Below are positions 11,281 through 23,523 of a stretch of 64,000 bases of DNA, piece by piece. The notes under the pieces were generated by a model that worked only from the letters and a program-made list of their open reading frames with translations, did not search any database and was not told the DNA's origin. How positions within the stretch are numbered: the stretch's first letter is position 1; every line of letters starts with the position of its first letter. This DNA comes from Prorocentrum cordatum (taxonomy: Eukaryota > Sar > Dinophyceae > Prorocentrales > Prorocentraceae), in assembly GCA_963575745.1 (NCBI GenBank), contig CAUYUJ010003018.1, forward strand, positions 18,973 to 82,972. The letters run 5' to 3'. A program made the position numbers and the translations under genes.

Positions 11281-13155
11281 GAGAGGGAGGAAACAAAACG
11301 CTTCGGATGTGCACGATCTCATATAACAGTTCCCGTGCGAAAAAAGGCAAGCGTTTTGACACGGTCATACAGGGGGGACACGATCCCTTCGGCGGCGCCC
11401 GCGACGGCCCCTGGCGCGCGTGATGTAAAACATGTTTCGCGCCCCGGGGGGGGGATAGTTGCGCATGTGTTAACCACAAGCTGACATTATCGTGGGTTGA
11501 CCCACAGAGGCAAATTGATGAACGGAGCCCCTTTAAGGGGTTTTCTTGTTCGCCCCCCCATCTGGGCCAACCCCCATCGCCACCCGCCCGAAAGGATTTC
11601 GAACAGCTTATTTGGAGAAAACGGTGGAACCGAGGGCATCTCGGCCCAGGGCTGCAGTTTTCCGACGTGTGCCACAGTCCCGGTTTGCCACGGTCCCCGC
11701 TTGCGGGGCACGGACAGGGGCCCTCGGAGGGCCGGGGAGGGGGGCGTTGGGGAGCCCCGCCCACCGGGGATGGCTCGCAGTGGGGAAATCCGCGCGAAGG
11801 TTGGGGTCAAAAGTCACTTGGGGGCCCCACAGAGAGGGAACCGTTCAGGGTTGAGCGGTTCACACGGGTGTCCACGGTTTGGTCTGTCGGTTTCTTTCTT
11901 TTTTTGTTGCTTTTTTTTTGTTATTTTGTTGTATCATTTTTTTTTTCGCGGATTTCACTTGTGTTGGTTGTTTTATTCTTTGTTTTTTCTCTTTGCTTTG
12001 ATTTTTTTTGCTTTGTGTTCTGCTTCGCAATCAGTTTTGCATCCAGTTGGTTCGGGTCGGCCGGCTGCTGCACCGCTGCGTCCGCGTACTATGTTTCCGT
12101 CGATCCATCCGATTCGGTCGGTTTCATTTTTGTTATCGTTTCGATCGTTTTTCGATGTTTGTATCGCCGTGGGCGTCTTTGTTTCATGCGGGGGTCAGAA
12201 ATCCCGACCCAAGTCGTCAAGTCAACAAACTGTCGTATCCAGGATGAGATCCATGAGTGGTTGTTCAACGGATCCACGGTGGAGGGCCACGGTGTTTCGA
12301 TAGATGCGGAGATTCAGGCCACATTGTTTCGATGGATCCATCGATTCTGAAGGTCCTGGACTTTGTGGCAGTACAAGTGTGGCACGACAGCGGGGTGCCA
12401 GAGCTTGAACGCACCCAGTTACGCTGCCTGTCCACGACGCGTCGCCAACTATGAGGTATCCAAGTTGTTCATTTCCAATGAACTGCTGGATCACTTCTTA
12501 TCTTCGTCCGTTTTCGTTTCGGGTGATCCATCTTCCGATGAGGCGCCTTCTGAAACTGCTCATGCGACGGACTGCTCTGTCAGGGAGCGCGCCAGCTTCC
12601 CCAGAGGTTGCCCGACATGCCCCAGACTGGGTGTTCGGCGACGGGCCCCAGGGATGAGCGCAGCAATCGGGCCAGAGGACCGCCGAAGACGGCCGGATGC
12701 CACCGAGGGCACTCGGAGACCGTCGAGAACTGCCAGGGCCGCCGACGGCCGAGGGGCCACGAGACGTCCACGGTCCAACTCGCAGCCAGGGGCCTGCGGG
12801 TGTCCATGGAGCGACTCGTGCACGGTGGAGCGAGGCTCGTGGCCCAGGACGCGACACTGCCTCGAAGAAGCACAACACTCAAGAGGGAGCCCTCAGCACA
12901 GGCACTAACAAGGACGAGCACCGTGATGAGATGTGAAATCATGGGACATGGAAGGGAAGAGGCACCATTCCGGCATCCATGCATAACTATAGGGACAATC
13001 TTGCAATTTCAGTAGATTTGTTGTGTCCCCCTTGGGCTCTTTCTGGAGCATTGTCAGAGGTCCGCGCGGAGATTTCTCGGGTCGACCCTGGACCCCTGGC
13101 GGCGCCTCCGGCCCCACCCCCCGCCCGGCAGGTTGGCGCTTTTTCGTTGTTTGTT
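11281..13155. other. Unassigned DNA with a T-rich patch
   Basis: No gene is supported. A T-rich stretch (about 11885-12030) precedes GC-normal sequence. Several open frames (e.g. 12363-12908, plus) are overlapped by equally long frames on the other strand and carry no recognised motif. Confidence 0.35.
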
Positions 13156-13920
13156 GTTGTGGTGTATGTTTGTTTTTTTTTTTTTTTTTTATTTTCTTTT
13201 TTTTTGTTGGTTTGTTTTTTTTTTTTTTTTTTGTGTTTATTGTCTTTTTTGTTTTTTTTTTTGTTTTTTTTTTTGTTTTCTTTTTTTGCTTGTTTTTTGT
13301 GATTTTTTTTTTGTCTTTTTTTTGTTTTTTTGTTTCTTTATTGTTGCTGTGTTTTTTTTTTTTTGTTGTTTTTTTTTTTTGTTTTTTGGTTTTTTTTGTT
13401 TTTTTCTTTCTGGGGTCTGGATCTGTGTGGCTTGTGTTTTTGCTCTTTTTTTTTTTGTTCTTTTTTGTGTTTTTGTTTTATTTGTTTGGTATTGTCTTTT
13501 TGCTTGTTGTTTTTTTTTGTTGTTTTTTTTTGTGCTTTGTTTTTTTTTGTTTTTCTTTTCTTGTTCTGTTTTGTTTGTTTTTTGTTAGGTGCGTTTGTTT
13601 TTTTGTTTTTTTTTGATGATTTTTTGTTTTTGCTTTTGCTTTTTGAATTCTTAGTGTGTTTGTGTTTTTTACTTTGGTATGTGTTTTTTTTTTTTCTTTT
13701 TTTTTTTTCTCTTTTTTGTGTTTTTTTTTTTTTGGGTTTTTGATTTTTTTGTTTTTTTTTTGCTTGTTTGTTTGTTTGTGTTTTTTGTTGTTTTTGGTTG
13801 TTTTTTTGTTTTTGGGGCTGCGGGGTTTCTTTTTTTGTTTTTTTTTTGTTTGTATGCTGATGTTTGTTTGTTGTTGATTGTTTTTTTTTTGTGTTTTTGT
13901 TTTTCTTTTTTGTTTTGCTC
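13156..13920. repeat. T-rich (T with scattered G) low-complexity tract
   Basis: About 765 bp is almost entirely T with isolated G and rare C or A, so the complement is A-rich. The Phe/Val-rich plus frames and Lys/Asn-rich minus frames are artefacts. Similar tracts occur at 34511-34698 and 42278-42484. Confidence 0.95.
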
Positions 13921-13990
13921 TTCAGACATGAGCCTCCGACCCGCCTCGCCCACGCTCGGCGATCGACGTCCGACCCATGTCCGTGCCCCT

Positions 13991-14164
13991 GCTGTTCACC
14001 ACCCACCAAACCACCCCAACCCAACCCGAAGGCTCAGATTTACCCTCGATTTCCAGTGGGGGGGGGTCGGGAAACATCGAGAAAACACGTGTGGAACCCT
14101 TACCCCCCCCAACCCGAAATTCGGGTCTTCGGGTTGGGTTGGGGTGGTCTGGTAGGTAGTCAGC
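13991..14164. mobile_element. MITE-like element, copy 2
   Basis: This 174-bp unit is homologous to 371-540. The inverted cores at 14012-14031 and 14127-14146 are perfect complements, and the outermost GCTG/CAGC also pair. The interior has CCAGTGGGG near the left arm and a second small hairpin (CAACCCGAA / TTCGGGTTG) next to the right arm, both present in copy 1. No coding capacity. Confidence 0.75.
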
Positions 14165-14427
14165 TGTTGCCCTCCGCTCTGGGCGCCGGGGGCAGCAGGG
14201 CGTGGGGGAGAGCGCGTGGCCCCTGAGGCCGAGTTTTTGTCGCGCCGCCGCTCCGGCCCCTCGCGGGGTCGGGACGTGAGCGGCAGGGGCATGCATAGAA
14301 TGCAAGGGCTCCCTCGAGGGCGCGAAGGTATTCGCGCTTCGCGCTTCGCGGTCCTCGTTCCTTCTCCCCCTCCTCCTCGTCCTCCTCTTCTCCCCCTGGG
14401 GGGGGGCGGCGCGAGAGCGCGAAGTTA

Positions 14428-14456
14428 TTCGCGCTTCGCGCAGCGCGAAGCGCGAA
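14428..14456. repeat. Perfect 14-bp hairpin
   Basis: The arm TTCGCGCTTCGCGC (14428-14441) is followed by one base and its exact reverse complement (14443-14456). Further partial copies of GCGCTTCGCG lie at about 14332-14350. It sits at the edge of the composition change into CA-rich DNA. Confidence 0.85.
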
Positions 14457-14459
14457 CTT

Positions 14460-15774
14460 AGGAGCCCTTGAGAATGCCGACGGCCCACACCCAGCACACC
14501 GTGGCACGGGCCCCAAGAAAGCCAAAAGGACCGGGTCGTCCCCGAGGATCCCGCCTCGCGGAGCCCCAACAGGGTGGCGTCACAGCTTCACGCCCCGCCT
14601 CGTCCACCCAGCATAATTATTACGGCCGCCAGGCCCCAAGATACCAGCGTGCTTCCTGGGGATCTCGCCTTGCGAGCCTCATCAGACAGGCATCCCGCCG
14701 TCAAGGCGTTACAATGTTACGCCGTCCACAGACCTTGATTTCAGATGCTGGTAATGCACGCCAGTGGTATACATCATACATCTATACCACACAAAAATAT
14801 CATGTAGAAAATTCAAAATAATGTTGTGTATTGTGCACGCCGTTAGTTCACATAAGCACACGCATCCATGACAGGTACGGCGAACCTAGATCAGCAACAT
14901 GTGCCAACAACATGCACGGAACACAGACATAACGAGCACGCATCGAGAGCAGATGTACATACCAGGCACCAATGACATATCCAAGTACCTTCCATCCATA
15001 TCACATGAATGCATTCCAGCATTAGCACATATCAGTAATGCACATGAGTAACAGACGACCATGAGGTACACCAGGAACGCTCACCATTCGCATGCACAAT
15101 ACTAAACAACATAAACAAACATCACCACTATCATAACTGCACTCACCTTCAGCAGCCACACATGTATGTGCCCAGATGCCAAGGCCATATATCAAGGACG
15201 GAAGCATTCAGGGCATGCCAAGTGCTTACATACTCGTAACTTGCATGCTTACTTCTCATGTTGCATGTCATGTGTCAGGACCGAGCATCTCCATCACATC
15301 ATAACGATCCAGACAGCACTCAGCCACACCAGCAGCATAAAACCAATGTGGCAAATCAATAAGTCCATCCCGTGCCATACACCATCATAACATGAATAAC
15401 ATGCAACCTTAAACTTACCACGAAAACATGCCATTCACATACACGCGTTGCAGATTTCACCTGTAGACGTCCAGGTCGCACAATAAGTAGACACCATACG
15501 CGTTCTCGAGCAGCACACATCCATATCCATGACTCACACAGTGAACCCACATCTGTGACATCTGTATGGCAAATTACCCACCCTAGCGACGCACACCGTT
15601 CTCGCAGCTAGGCGCAACTCGAGCGTCAATACACATCATGATTAAACATAACCCAGCTGCCTGCGGCAAGTCTCGCCACCGTGCCAGCCCAGCATTCTGA
15701 GTGGCGACTGTTCGACTGCGCACGGAAGGCCGTCACCAGTAGCACCTCGTGCCTTCAGGTTTGGGAGAGCCGCG
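14460..15774. other. CA-rich DNA without genes
   Basis: After about 14740 the composition shifts to A/C-rich with many ACAT/CATA words. No open frame of note, no tandem unit and no RNA gene could be recognised. Confidence 0.4.
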
Positions 15775-15950
15775 ATGAGGATGTTGAGGACTATGAAGAT
15801 GATGGGGATGATGGCGATTATGATGATCGTTGATGATGGTGACGACGATTGTGATGATGACCGAATGTGATGATGGTGATGAAGACGATTACTATGATGA
15901 TGCTGATGATGGTGGTGGTGATGATAATGATGTTGATGATATTGGTGATG
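15775..15950. repeat. Degenerate (GAT)n array
   Basis: GATGATG units with substitutions; the opposite strand encodes a His-rich artefact frame. Confidence 0.9.
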
Positions 15951-16369
15951 ATACACCTCGTTTGGTCCGTCCTGGGATTGCCTTGGCCTCAGGTGAGGCA
16001 GTCAGGGGAGTTTCGTGGGGCTGTCTTGGGGCCGTCTTAGGCTATCTTTGGGTTTTCTTGGGTCGCATCGGGCGATCACCGCACAGGATTTATTGCAACA
16101 CTGGTTGAAATGCACAGTTGAAAAGCATATGACAACTAATGGATTTCCAACGTATAGAAGCCTATGACCACATATGGGAAAATTTGAATGCTATGCTTGT
16201 CATGTTTGCTTGTTTGCTGTGTTTGTTGCTTCAGTGTGCGTGTATTACCTTGTTTCTGCGTGTGTAATATTGGTGAGTTGTCTGGTTTCGACTGGACGAG
16301 CATTACATGCACTCGAAGAAAGTCAGCCCATTGGGGTCCACCCAAAGGAGTCCCCCCTATCGGGGGGAA
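15951..16369. other. Short CTTGGGGCC block and unassigned DNA
   Basis: A few CTTGGGGCC-family units lie at about 16010-16060. The rest is TG-rich sequence with no supported gene. Confidence 0.4.
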
Positions 16370-16570
16370 GGGATTGGAGGGAGAGGGGGGAGTAGGGACT
16401 GCGGAAGAGAGGGACAGGGAGGGCGAAGGGCGAAGTGTCGGAGGAGGGAGGAGAGAGGAGAGAGGAGCGGGAGTGAGAGGGCGAGGGAGGGGGGAGGGAG
16501 GAAGAGGAGAAGAGGGATGGGGGAGGAGGAGGAGGAGGAGGAGGACGAGGAGGAGGAGGAGGAGGAATGA
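16370..16570. repeat. Purine-rich GGA tract
   Basis: Runs of GGGAGG and (GAG)n, ending in about 15 nearly pure GAG units. Confidence 0.9.
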
Positions 16571-17189
16571 GGCCCGTCTCCGAGCCCCCCGGAGATCGCG
16601 CGCATCGTTTCGGTGTTCTGGTGTCGCGCTTGCACTATGTGCATTCGTGGTAAAGCACAATGAACATTCGAAAATACGCGCGCGCCCGAGCCCCTCCAGG
16701 AACCCCGCGCATGTTTGCTGTCGTTGGTCTTTGCGTTTGTTTTTTGGTTGTAGTTGCAGCTGCGCGACCCCAGTGTTCCCCGGGGTGCGCGCTTGGCACC
16801 CCGGAGACTGCAGGAGCTCCAGAGGTCAAGGGCCCAGGGTTCAGGGGTGGCCAGTGAGAGGGTGTCAGCGACGATCGAAGGGCGCCGAGGCACAGGGTCT
16901 TGTGACCCTGAGGCGGCCGCCTGGATCGCGAGCTCTTGTGGGGGCCCTTCTCGTTCCTGATCTGCCTCCTCCTCCTCCTCTGCCCTCTTCCCCTCCTCTC
17001 CTCATTTCAGTCGCACAACGGACGAACGCTGTTTTCCCCTCTCCCCCGAACCTGCGCCGCCACCCTCCCCAGCGGCAGTGCGCTCTACCAGCTGACTTGG
17101 GGGAGTCACGGGGCTGGCGCATTGTGCTGCCGCTTGCGTGCTTCCCCCAGGGGTCTTGGCCAATGTCAAGATTCGCCTGCCTAGAAGTT

Positions 17190-17475
17190 GAATGAATCTC
17201 GTGCTCGGGTCCCACGGGAGGCCCTGTTGGGCCGTTCTTGGGGCCGTCTAGGGTGTTTGTTGGGCCATCGTTGAGAGTCCCCTTGGGCCGTCTTGAGCTG
17301 ATGGCAGCTCGAGCAGACGAGAATCCAAAAATCATGCAGAAACATACTTCTAATCAGTGGTCTGAGCTTATTCGGACCCTGTTAGAGATTCGGGACCTCG
17401 AGGGGTATCCTGGGGCGTCTTGCAGGAACGTTCGGCCGCCTCGGGGCCATCTTTGGCTGTCTCCGAGGCGTAGTG
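17190..17475. repeat. CTTGGGGCC-type minisatellite, block 3
   Basis: Degenerate GGCCGTCTTGGG units are interrupted by unrelated sequence at about 17300-17390. Confidence 0.75.
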
Positions 17476-17624
17476 GGCAATATTGTTGTTTTTGGTTGCT
17501 TGCGCGGACCGCCTTGGGAGCGCGGGGCGCATTTTCATCGTGTTTTTTGAAAGGGCAATAGGACCGCGGTGTGGGAGGACTTGGAGCGCTTGGGGGTAGC
17601 GCCTGGAAATGCGGGAAGAGCGAT

Positions 17625-17915
17625 CTCAAGTAGGCGCGTTTGGGATGAGGGGTCTAGGGGGTAAGAGCCATGCGGGAAGCGCGCAATCCTCGAGAGGGCG
17701 CGCATGGAATGAGGGTCCAGGCATCCGTTGTCGCGCTGGACGTGTACCATCTTCGAGTGGGCACGCATGGAAAAGGGGACCGGGCATTCGCTGCCACGCG
17801 GGAATTGTACCATCCTCGAGCGGGCACGCGTATGAGTCTATGAGGGTGGTTCAGGAATTATCTGCCATGCGGGACGTGCACCTTCCTGGGGCGGGCACGA
17901 TGGAAGTGACCTCGG
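17625..17915. repeat. 63-bp minisatellite
   Basis: Four to five degenerate units of about 63 bp share CGGGCATTCGCTG..CACG and CATCCTCGAGCGGGCACGC. The plus-strand translation shows the same 21-residue period. I treat it as a tandem repeat, not a gene. Confidence 0.8.
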
Positions 17916-18424
17916 CGAGCAGGGGGGATGCACGCAGCAGCCTGCTACCGCGGAGGGGGAGCCACACTAGATTACAAGCGCCCTACCAGACAGACGTTGA
18001 CACATTCTTCCACGCCTCAAATTTGAACAAGGCACGGTGGGGGACAGCGTGCATTCAGCACCCATAGAGTTGATGCGCGTACACAGCACATAAGCCACCA
18101 TGCAACAAGCACGCGGATCACGCGCGACTGCCATGCGTCAGCAAATCCGAAGCAGGTCACATTGTTGACACACACGCAACATATTCAAAACCATGTGCAG
18201 CAGCTCCCTGATTGGGATCACAGGAAACAAATAATGGTAGCTATTCTGGTTTCGTCGGGCACCCTTGCGAGCCCCGCCCTCCGTACCCTGCCCCCCCCGC
18301 CCCCCGCGGCACCCGTGCATTTCTGGCGTATGTCACATGTGCGAGGTCAACTGACTGATTGAATTGTTGAATAATTGGTCGCGCCCGTTAACATGCAGCT
18401 TCACATACGGACGCCGAACACAAT

Positions 18425-19370
18425 TCATGGCGCAATCAACATCAGGCTGGCAGATGACTGACTGCTGAGTGCGCAACCCATGGCGCAACCAATAGTTGCC
18501 GCGATGGTCGGCGGCTGGGGGCGCAACCCATGGCATAACACATAGTTAGAAGTTTGTTTTGCATGCAGGCGCAGTCCATGATGCATCCCACTGGTTGCGA
18601 AACCCATGGCGCATCTTACGACAAGGCACGGTGCAATGCAACCCGTGGATGGCGCAGCTTGTGTCGCAACCCACGGATCGTGCAAGCAGTGGCGCCACAA
18701 ATCACAGGTGGGCTCACGTGCGGCAGGACGGCTCAACCTATGGCGCAACCAATTGCACATTGTTTTACGTCCGGCAACCGAGTGCGCAACCTATGCGGCA
18801 AGATATGGCGCACTCTGTGGATGGCGCAACCCATGGATGTCGCAACCCATGGCGGAATCCATTGGCATTGGTGACGTAACCAGAGGCACCTACCATGGAT
18901 GGCGCAACCCATGGATGGCGCAAATATGGCACAACATGTTGCTCAACGCATGCGTGGCGCATGAGTTTTTTTTTGTCAACTGCATGTTCTACAGGGCTGT
19001 GCCTAAATAGCGTTACGCTGTTTGGACCGGTGGTGGTACCCAATTGGCGAGCTATCTTGTGATTTCGTCTGTCGAGTGCGCATCATACTGCCCAACGAAT
19101 AGCAGGCAGATTTGTGATCATTCGCCGAGTGCGCAACCTACGACGCAATCAAGGCGCAATTTGTAGCGCAACCCATGAGTGGCGCAACCCATGTGCGGCG
19201 CTACCACTGCCGCCATCCATGGATGTCGCAACCTATGAAGCAACCCATGGCTGGCACAACCTACGGCGTAGTCCATGGATGGCGCCACCCATGGACGTGC
19301 AACCTCTGGCGCAACCCATGGATGGCGCAACGTACAGATGGCGCGACCCATGGGCTCAAGCACAAGCAAC
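18425..19370. repeat. GGCGCAACCCATGG short dispersed-tandem cluster
   Basis: The word TGGCGCAACCCATGG or a close variant occurs more than 20 times at irregular spacing, often as back-to-back pairs joined through ATGG. It is not a fixed-period satellite. CCATGG is itself palindromic. Overlapping open frames change with every indel and are not called. Confidence 0.85.
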
Positions 19371-20240
19371 ATGTTGCCTGTTTGTCATGCTATGGGAAGA
19401 TATGAGTATGAAAATCAATGAAGCAATGAACATGTGCGAACTCCTGGGTCTTGCGCTTATTTGTTTGTGCCTCCCTGGGCCCCTGTGGGATCGCGCAACC
19501 AATGCCACAGCCTCATCTGTGGCGCACCCCGCGGCATGCTCTGCGGGGCTGAGCGAGAATTATACAGCCGCTTGGGCCGCTGGTGGCGAGCTGTGTTGCG
19601 AGTTTGTGCTGGGACGCCCTCGCCCCACTTCAAATAAGTGGGGAAGAAGATGCGGTGGAGGGGGAGGGATGCTGGGGAGGGAAGAGGCGGAGAATCGAAG
19701 AATAATCAACTGCATAAACGTAAACGCTCGGAGTTCCGCGCGGATCCCTTGGACCCGCGCCGGACCCCCATGGCGTCGCCTCCAGCGCCGCCCCTTGCGC
19801 GCTCCGCGCGCCAGGGAGTGGAATCCATTTGTTCGTTATTCTCAGATGAGGAGGCAGTGGATGAGGCAGAATCGTATACGAGCGTCCTCGCGCCAAGCTT
19901 CGCCGCCCCCGGCGGTGCCCTGTCGAGTACCCCAGCGGGCGCCCCTGAGGAGATAGCAAGGCGAGGCAGGTCGCGGGGAGAGGAGAGAGAGCGTAGGAGG
20001 ATCTCCCGCGGTGTCCTTGTTCTCTTCTTTGTTCTACTCCCCCTCGCCCTCTACCTCCTCCTCCTCCGCTTCCTCCCTCCGCCTCTCCTCGCTCTTCCTC
20101 TCCTCCTATTGTGTAGCGATTGGAGCTCTCTTTTCCCTTTCCCTCCTCCCGCCTTGGTCCACCCGCTCCTCGCCCTCTCGGCGCCCACTTCTTCTGGGGC
20201 CGAGGCGGGGAGGCGGGGCATGACGCCCAGACATCCGACG
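19371..20240. other. Unassigned DNA
   Basis: No supported gene. The stretch includes a pyrimidine-rich part (about 20030-20115). A 241-codon plus frame (19638-20363) runs into AT-rich DNA and has no motif. Confidence 0.35.
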
Positions 20241-21235
20241 ATGCGCGCCTCCAATATTATATTATACTCCATATTATTCATACCATTTATCCCCCTATCA
20301 TATCCCACATTATATCTCTTCGTTGGAATATCACAATTATATTTTTCCATCCATATTCCATGATATTATATACTATAATATATATAATCTCTATAGAATA
20401 TCATATATATACCCCATATATACGAATGCATATGCATATACACATATGTGTGTATATATAAATATGTATGCACACATATATATATATATGTATGTATAAA
20501 TAAGCATGGATATTATATGTCTATGTGTACGTATGAATAATGTATGTGTAGATGTATGTGTATGTGCATGGATGCGTATATGCATGAATGTATGCATGCT
20601 GACATGCTTGCTTGCATGTGTGTATGTGTGTCTGTATGTATGTCTGCCTCTGTGTATGTATGTATGTATGTACGTACGTGTGTATGTCTGTATGTACGTA
20701 CGCACGTCTGTTCGTACGTGCGCTAGCTCGCGTGCATGCATGCATGGGTGTATATAAATCAGATTTGCATGTGTGTAGGTGTGTGTGTGGATGTACGTAC
20801 GTAGGTATACCTTGATCATTTCATGCGTATGTGTGAGACTGTATGTATGTATGTAAGTATGAATGTATGTAGTGTATGTGTGTACATGCGTAAGTACGTA
20901 TGTGTATGGTTATGTATGAATTATGTTTATGGCATGCACCTGTGAGTTGACACATACAAGTGTATGCACATAACACTGTACATGTACACAGTCATGTCCA
21001 TCTACAGTTATGCATACAGACGTGCATGTACACACATATTCTTGTATACATACACAACTACCTCTACACACATACACCTGCACATGCATGTATACATACA
21101 CATACAACATCAATTACAACTGCAACTCGATATACATACACGTGCACATGCTTATATTCGCATGTATGTATCGATGCATAATATTCGCATACGCATGCAC
21201 ACAGCTACATATATGTGGACATGTGTAGATATGCT
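20241..21235. repeat. AT-rich and (TATG)n / (CATA)n low-complexity DNA
   Basis: TATAT-rich sequence (20241-20490) is followed by GTAT/TATG-type tetranucleotide repeats (about 20500-20920), then a CATACA-rich stretch (about 20940-21230). The strand change makes the two halves partly complementary. Confidence 0.85.
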
Positions 21236-21329
21236 CAGCTCGCCCACCGCATACAAATCACACATCTTATCATGATAGTCGGGTATCCCCGAATCGGGGT
21301 CGTGGAGGAGAGGTTCTCCCAAGGTTGGG

Positions 21330-21880
21330 TCAGGGAACATACCCAGCTCAATACTCACATGTCCTTCTTAATCGGGCCGTAACCCACCTCTTTCCCTGCC
21401 CCACCTGTGTGCCCCCCCGACCTAAACAATGTTGGATGGCCCTGGGACAACAACATCAGCTCCCAGAGGCCGAAATGGAGGGCAGAGCTGCGGGACCCAA
21501 AACATCGGTTCGCCAGAGGTCTGGGAGTCTGGATCTGACTCCGCTGGCTGTCGCGGCGCTGTTGGGCGGGGGGGGGGGAGCCCTCGCCCGCCGCCTCTGG
21601 CCAGGACACGAGTCCGTGCACGCCATCGACAGGGTCGTGGAGGTGGCGAAGCAGGTCAGCATGCAGGCCGTGCGTGCGCCTCTGTGCCTGGCCAGGGCCA
21701 TCCTGGGCCCGTCCATGGTGTGCAGATCTTCCCGGCATCGGCCAGGAGGGCGTGTGTGTACGTCATGCCCGGGTCCCGGGGGGCCCCGGCCAGGCGCGGT
21801 GGCGTTGTGTGGATGCCTTCTGCGTGCGAAGATGAGGTTTCTCTGCTTGTGTTGCTGCTGCAGTCGGATCGAGGTATAAA
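21330..21880 (+). other. Possible coding region, unrecognised
   Basis: A 184-codon open frame has a GC-rich third position and an alpha-helical-looking middle (residues roughly 70-130), but no conserved motif. An equally long minus frame overlaps it. It may contain an exon; I cannot choose between strands. Confidence 0.15.
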
Positions 21881-22269
21881 GATCGAGGTCGGTTCTGGGA
21901 GGGCACCCTAGTGTTGATCGTGTTTGTTGGATGTTCCTGTGCATCCTGAAAGGGTACCCCTGGATGTTCTGTTTGTTTTGGCCGACGGTCTCATGTTCTT
22001 CAGGGGTGTTCTTCTGGCGTCGGTCCGACTGTTCTCCTGTTAGGACTCCAGCCGTTGCTGTGCATCGCGCTCCTGTCGTTGTATTTTTGCTGCCGAGATC
22101 GCACTTGTTGCTATGGCTCCTGCTTTGCGGCGCCTCGGGCGAAGAGGAGGTGGAGGAGACGTGTCTTGTCGAACCCCAATGTGTTTATTCGTGGACCCTC
22201 GTAAGATCCCCCTCCGTTCCCCCTGTCACCGTCCGGGTCACACCTCTGCGTCTCCCTTCCCTTCTGCCC

Positions 22270-22800
22270 ATCGTTCTTTTAGAAGCCCCGCACGAATGCG
22301 CAGAGCCCCCCTGCGTGACACCTCTCTCACCCGTCCACGCTCCACCTCCGCGTCTTTCTCCTTCTCGTCTAGAAACCCACTAGGAAGGCCCGCACAAGCC
22401 CAGGGCCCCGTACTCCACTAGTCTCCCCCTCTTGGCCCTATGCCTCCCTTAGAAACACCCACAATAATCCCTTAGAGCCCTCTACGTGAAGCCTTCCTCC
22501 CCTCCCCACGCTCGACCTCTGTTCCCCCCCACTGGAAGACCCCACAAGGATCCCAAGAGCCCCCATACGTGAGCCCTCGCTGCCTCCCTCCACGATCCAC
22601 CTCTAATTGTCCCTCCGCCTTCCTCTTCCTACAGCGCTGTAGGATCCCCCCAAGAAGCCCTCAGAACCCATACGTGACACCTTCCTCCCCCCATCAACTC
22701 GCCACCGCTGCTGTTCCCTGTCACTTTCCCAAGAAACCCGCTAAACAAAATCCCCCACCACATTCCACAGAGCCCCCGACGTCAACCCACCCCACACTCC
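22270..22800. repeat. Degenerate pyrimidine-rich repeat of about 90-130 bp
   Basis: Words such as AAGAGCCC, TACGTGA and TCCACCTC recur in the same order five or six times at about 90-130-bp spacing. Divergence between units is high. Confidence 0.6.
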
Positions 22801-22860
22801 ACGCCATCGTTGTCGTCGCCGTCGCTCTCGCCGCACAGCTGCCGAACATCCTGGAGCCAT

Positions 22861-23523
22861 TCAAGCCGCCGGAGCCGGCGGCCGTGGAGGCGAGTGGTTC
22901 GTCGTCGTTCGTCGCCGCTTTCGTCTTCGTGGGGTGTCATCGTCGCAGGACTGGGGTGAGGAGGGTGAGAAGGGAAGAGGGAGGAGCGCAGGGGAGGGCC
23001 ACCTGGTCGGCATCCGCTGCGTGCTCGGCACGGGCCGGGCGCTTGGCCTCAGCCAGCCGGCCGAGCGAGAGGCACCTGCGCGGCGCAGACTGGCGCGGTG
23101 CTCGCCCTCAGCGCGGCGCGCGGCCTGCGTGGGGCTCTCGGCTTTCTCGGCCACCAGCTCGTCGGCCGCCCCGCGGACGGCCTCCGCCTGCCACTGCAGT
23201 GCCTGCAGCCGCGCGTCGGGCACGGCCCGGCGCGCCGTACGCCGGCGCTGGCCTCCAGCGCTGGCGCTCGGCGCAGCCTGGGCCTTACCCCGCCGAGGCG
23301 CCGCGTGCGCCTCCACGCGCGGTTTGGCGGGCGCTCTGCAGGGGGAGCCGCGTCGCTCTCGCCGTCCTCGTGCCGCTCGCCGCGCTCCTGCGTCCACGGC
23401 TGGGCCAGGCCGCCGAAGACGGGGCACCGCGGAGATGCGCAGCCAGTGCTGCGCCAAGTGGGGGCTGTGGTCTTGGCGTTTGCATCCCAGGCTGTTGCCT
23501 GGGCTGTAACAGTTCACGCTGCA
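22861..23523 (-). other. Possible minus-strand exon with a helical segment
   Basis: A minus-strand frame (continuing to 23562) has an Ala/Arg/Glu-rich stretch with heptad-like spacing near its middle, which would fit a short coiled coil. GC-rich dinoflagellate DNA often gives such frames by chance, and the plus strand here is open as well. I do not recognise a family. Confidence 0.2.

Noticed and set aside
13156-13920. Long Phe/Val or Lys/Asn open frames
   Set aside because: They exist only because T-rich DNA lacks stop codons in these frames; no conserved motif.
16660-16857. Short ORF with a signal-peptide-like segment (MFAVVGLCVCFLVVVAAA)
   Set aside because: Only 65 codons, no neighbouring exon or splice signal, and other frames are open; probably chance.
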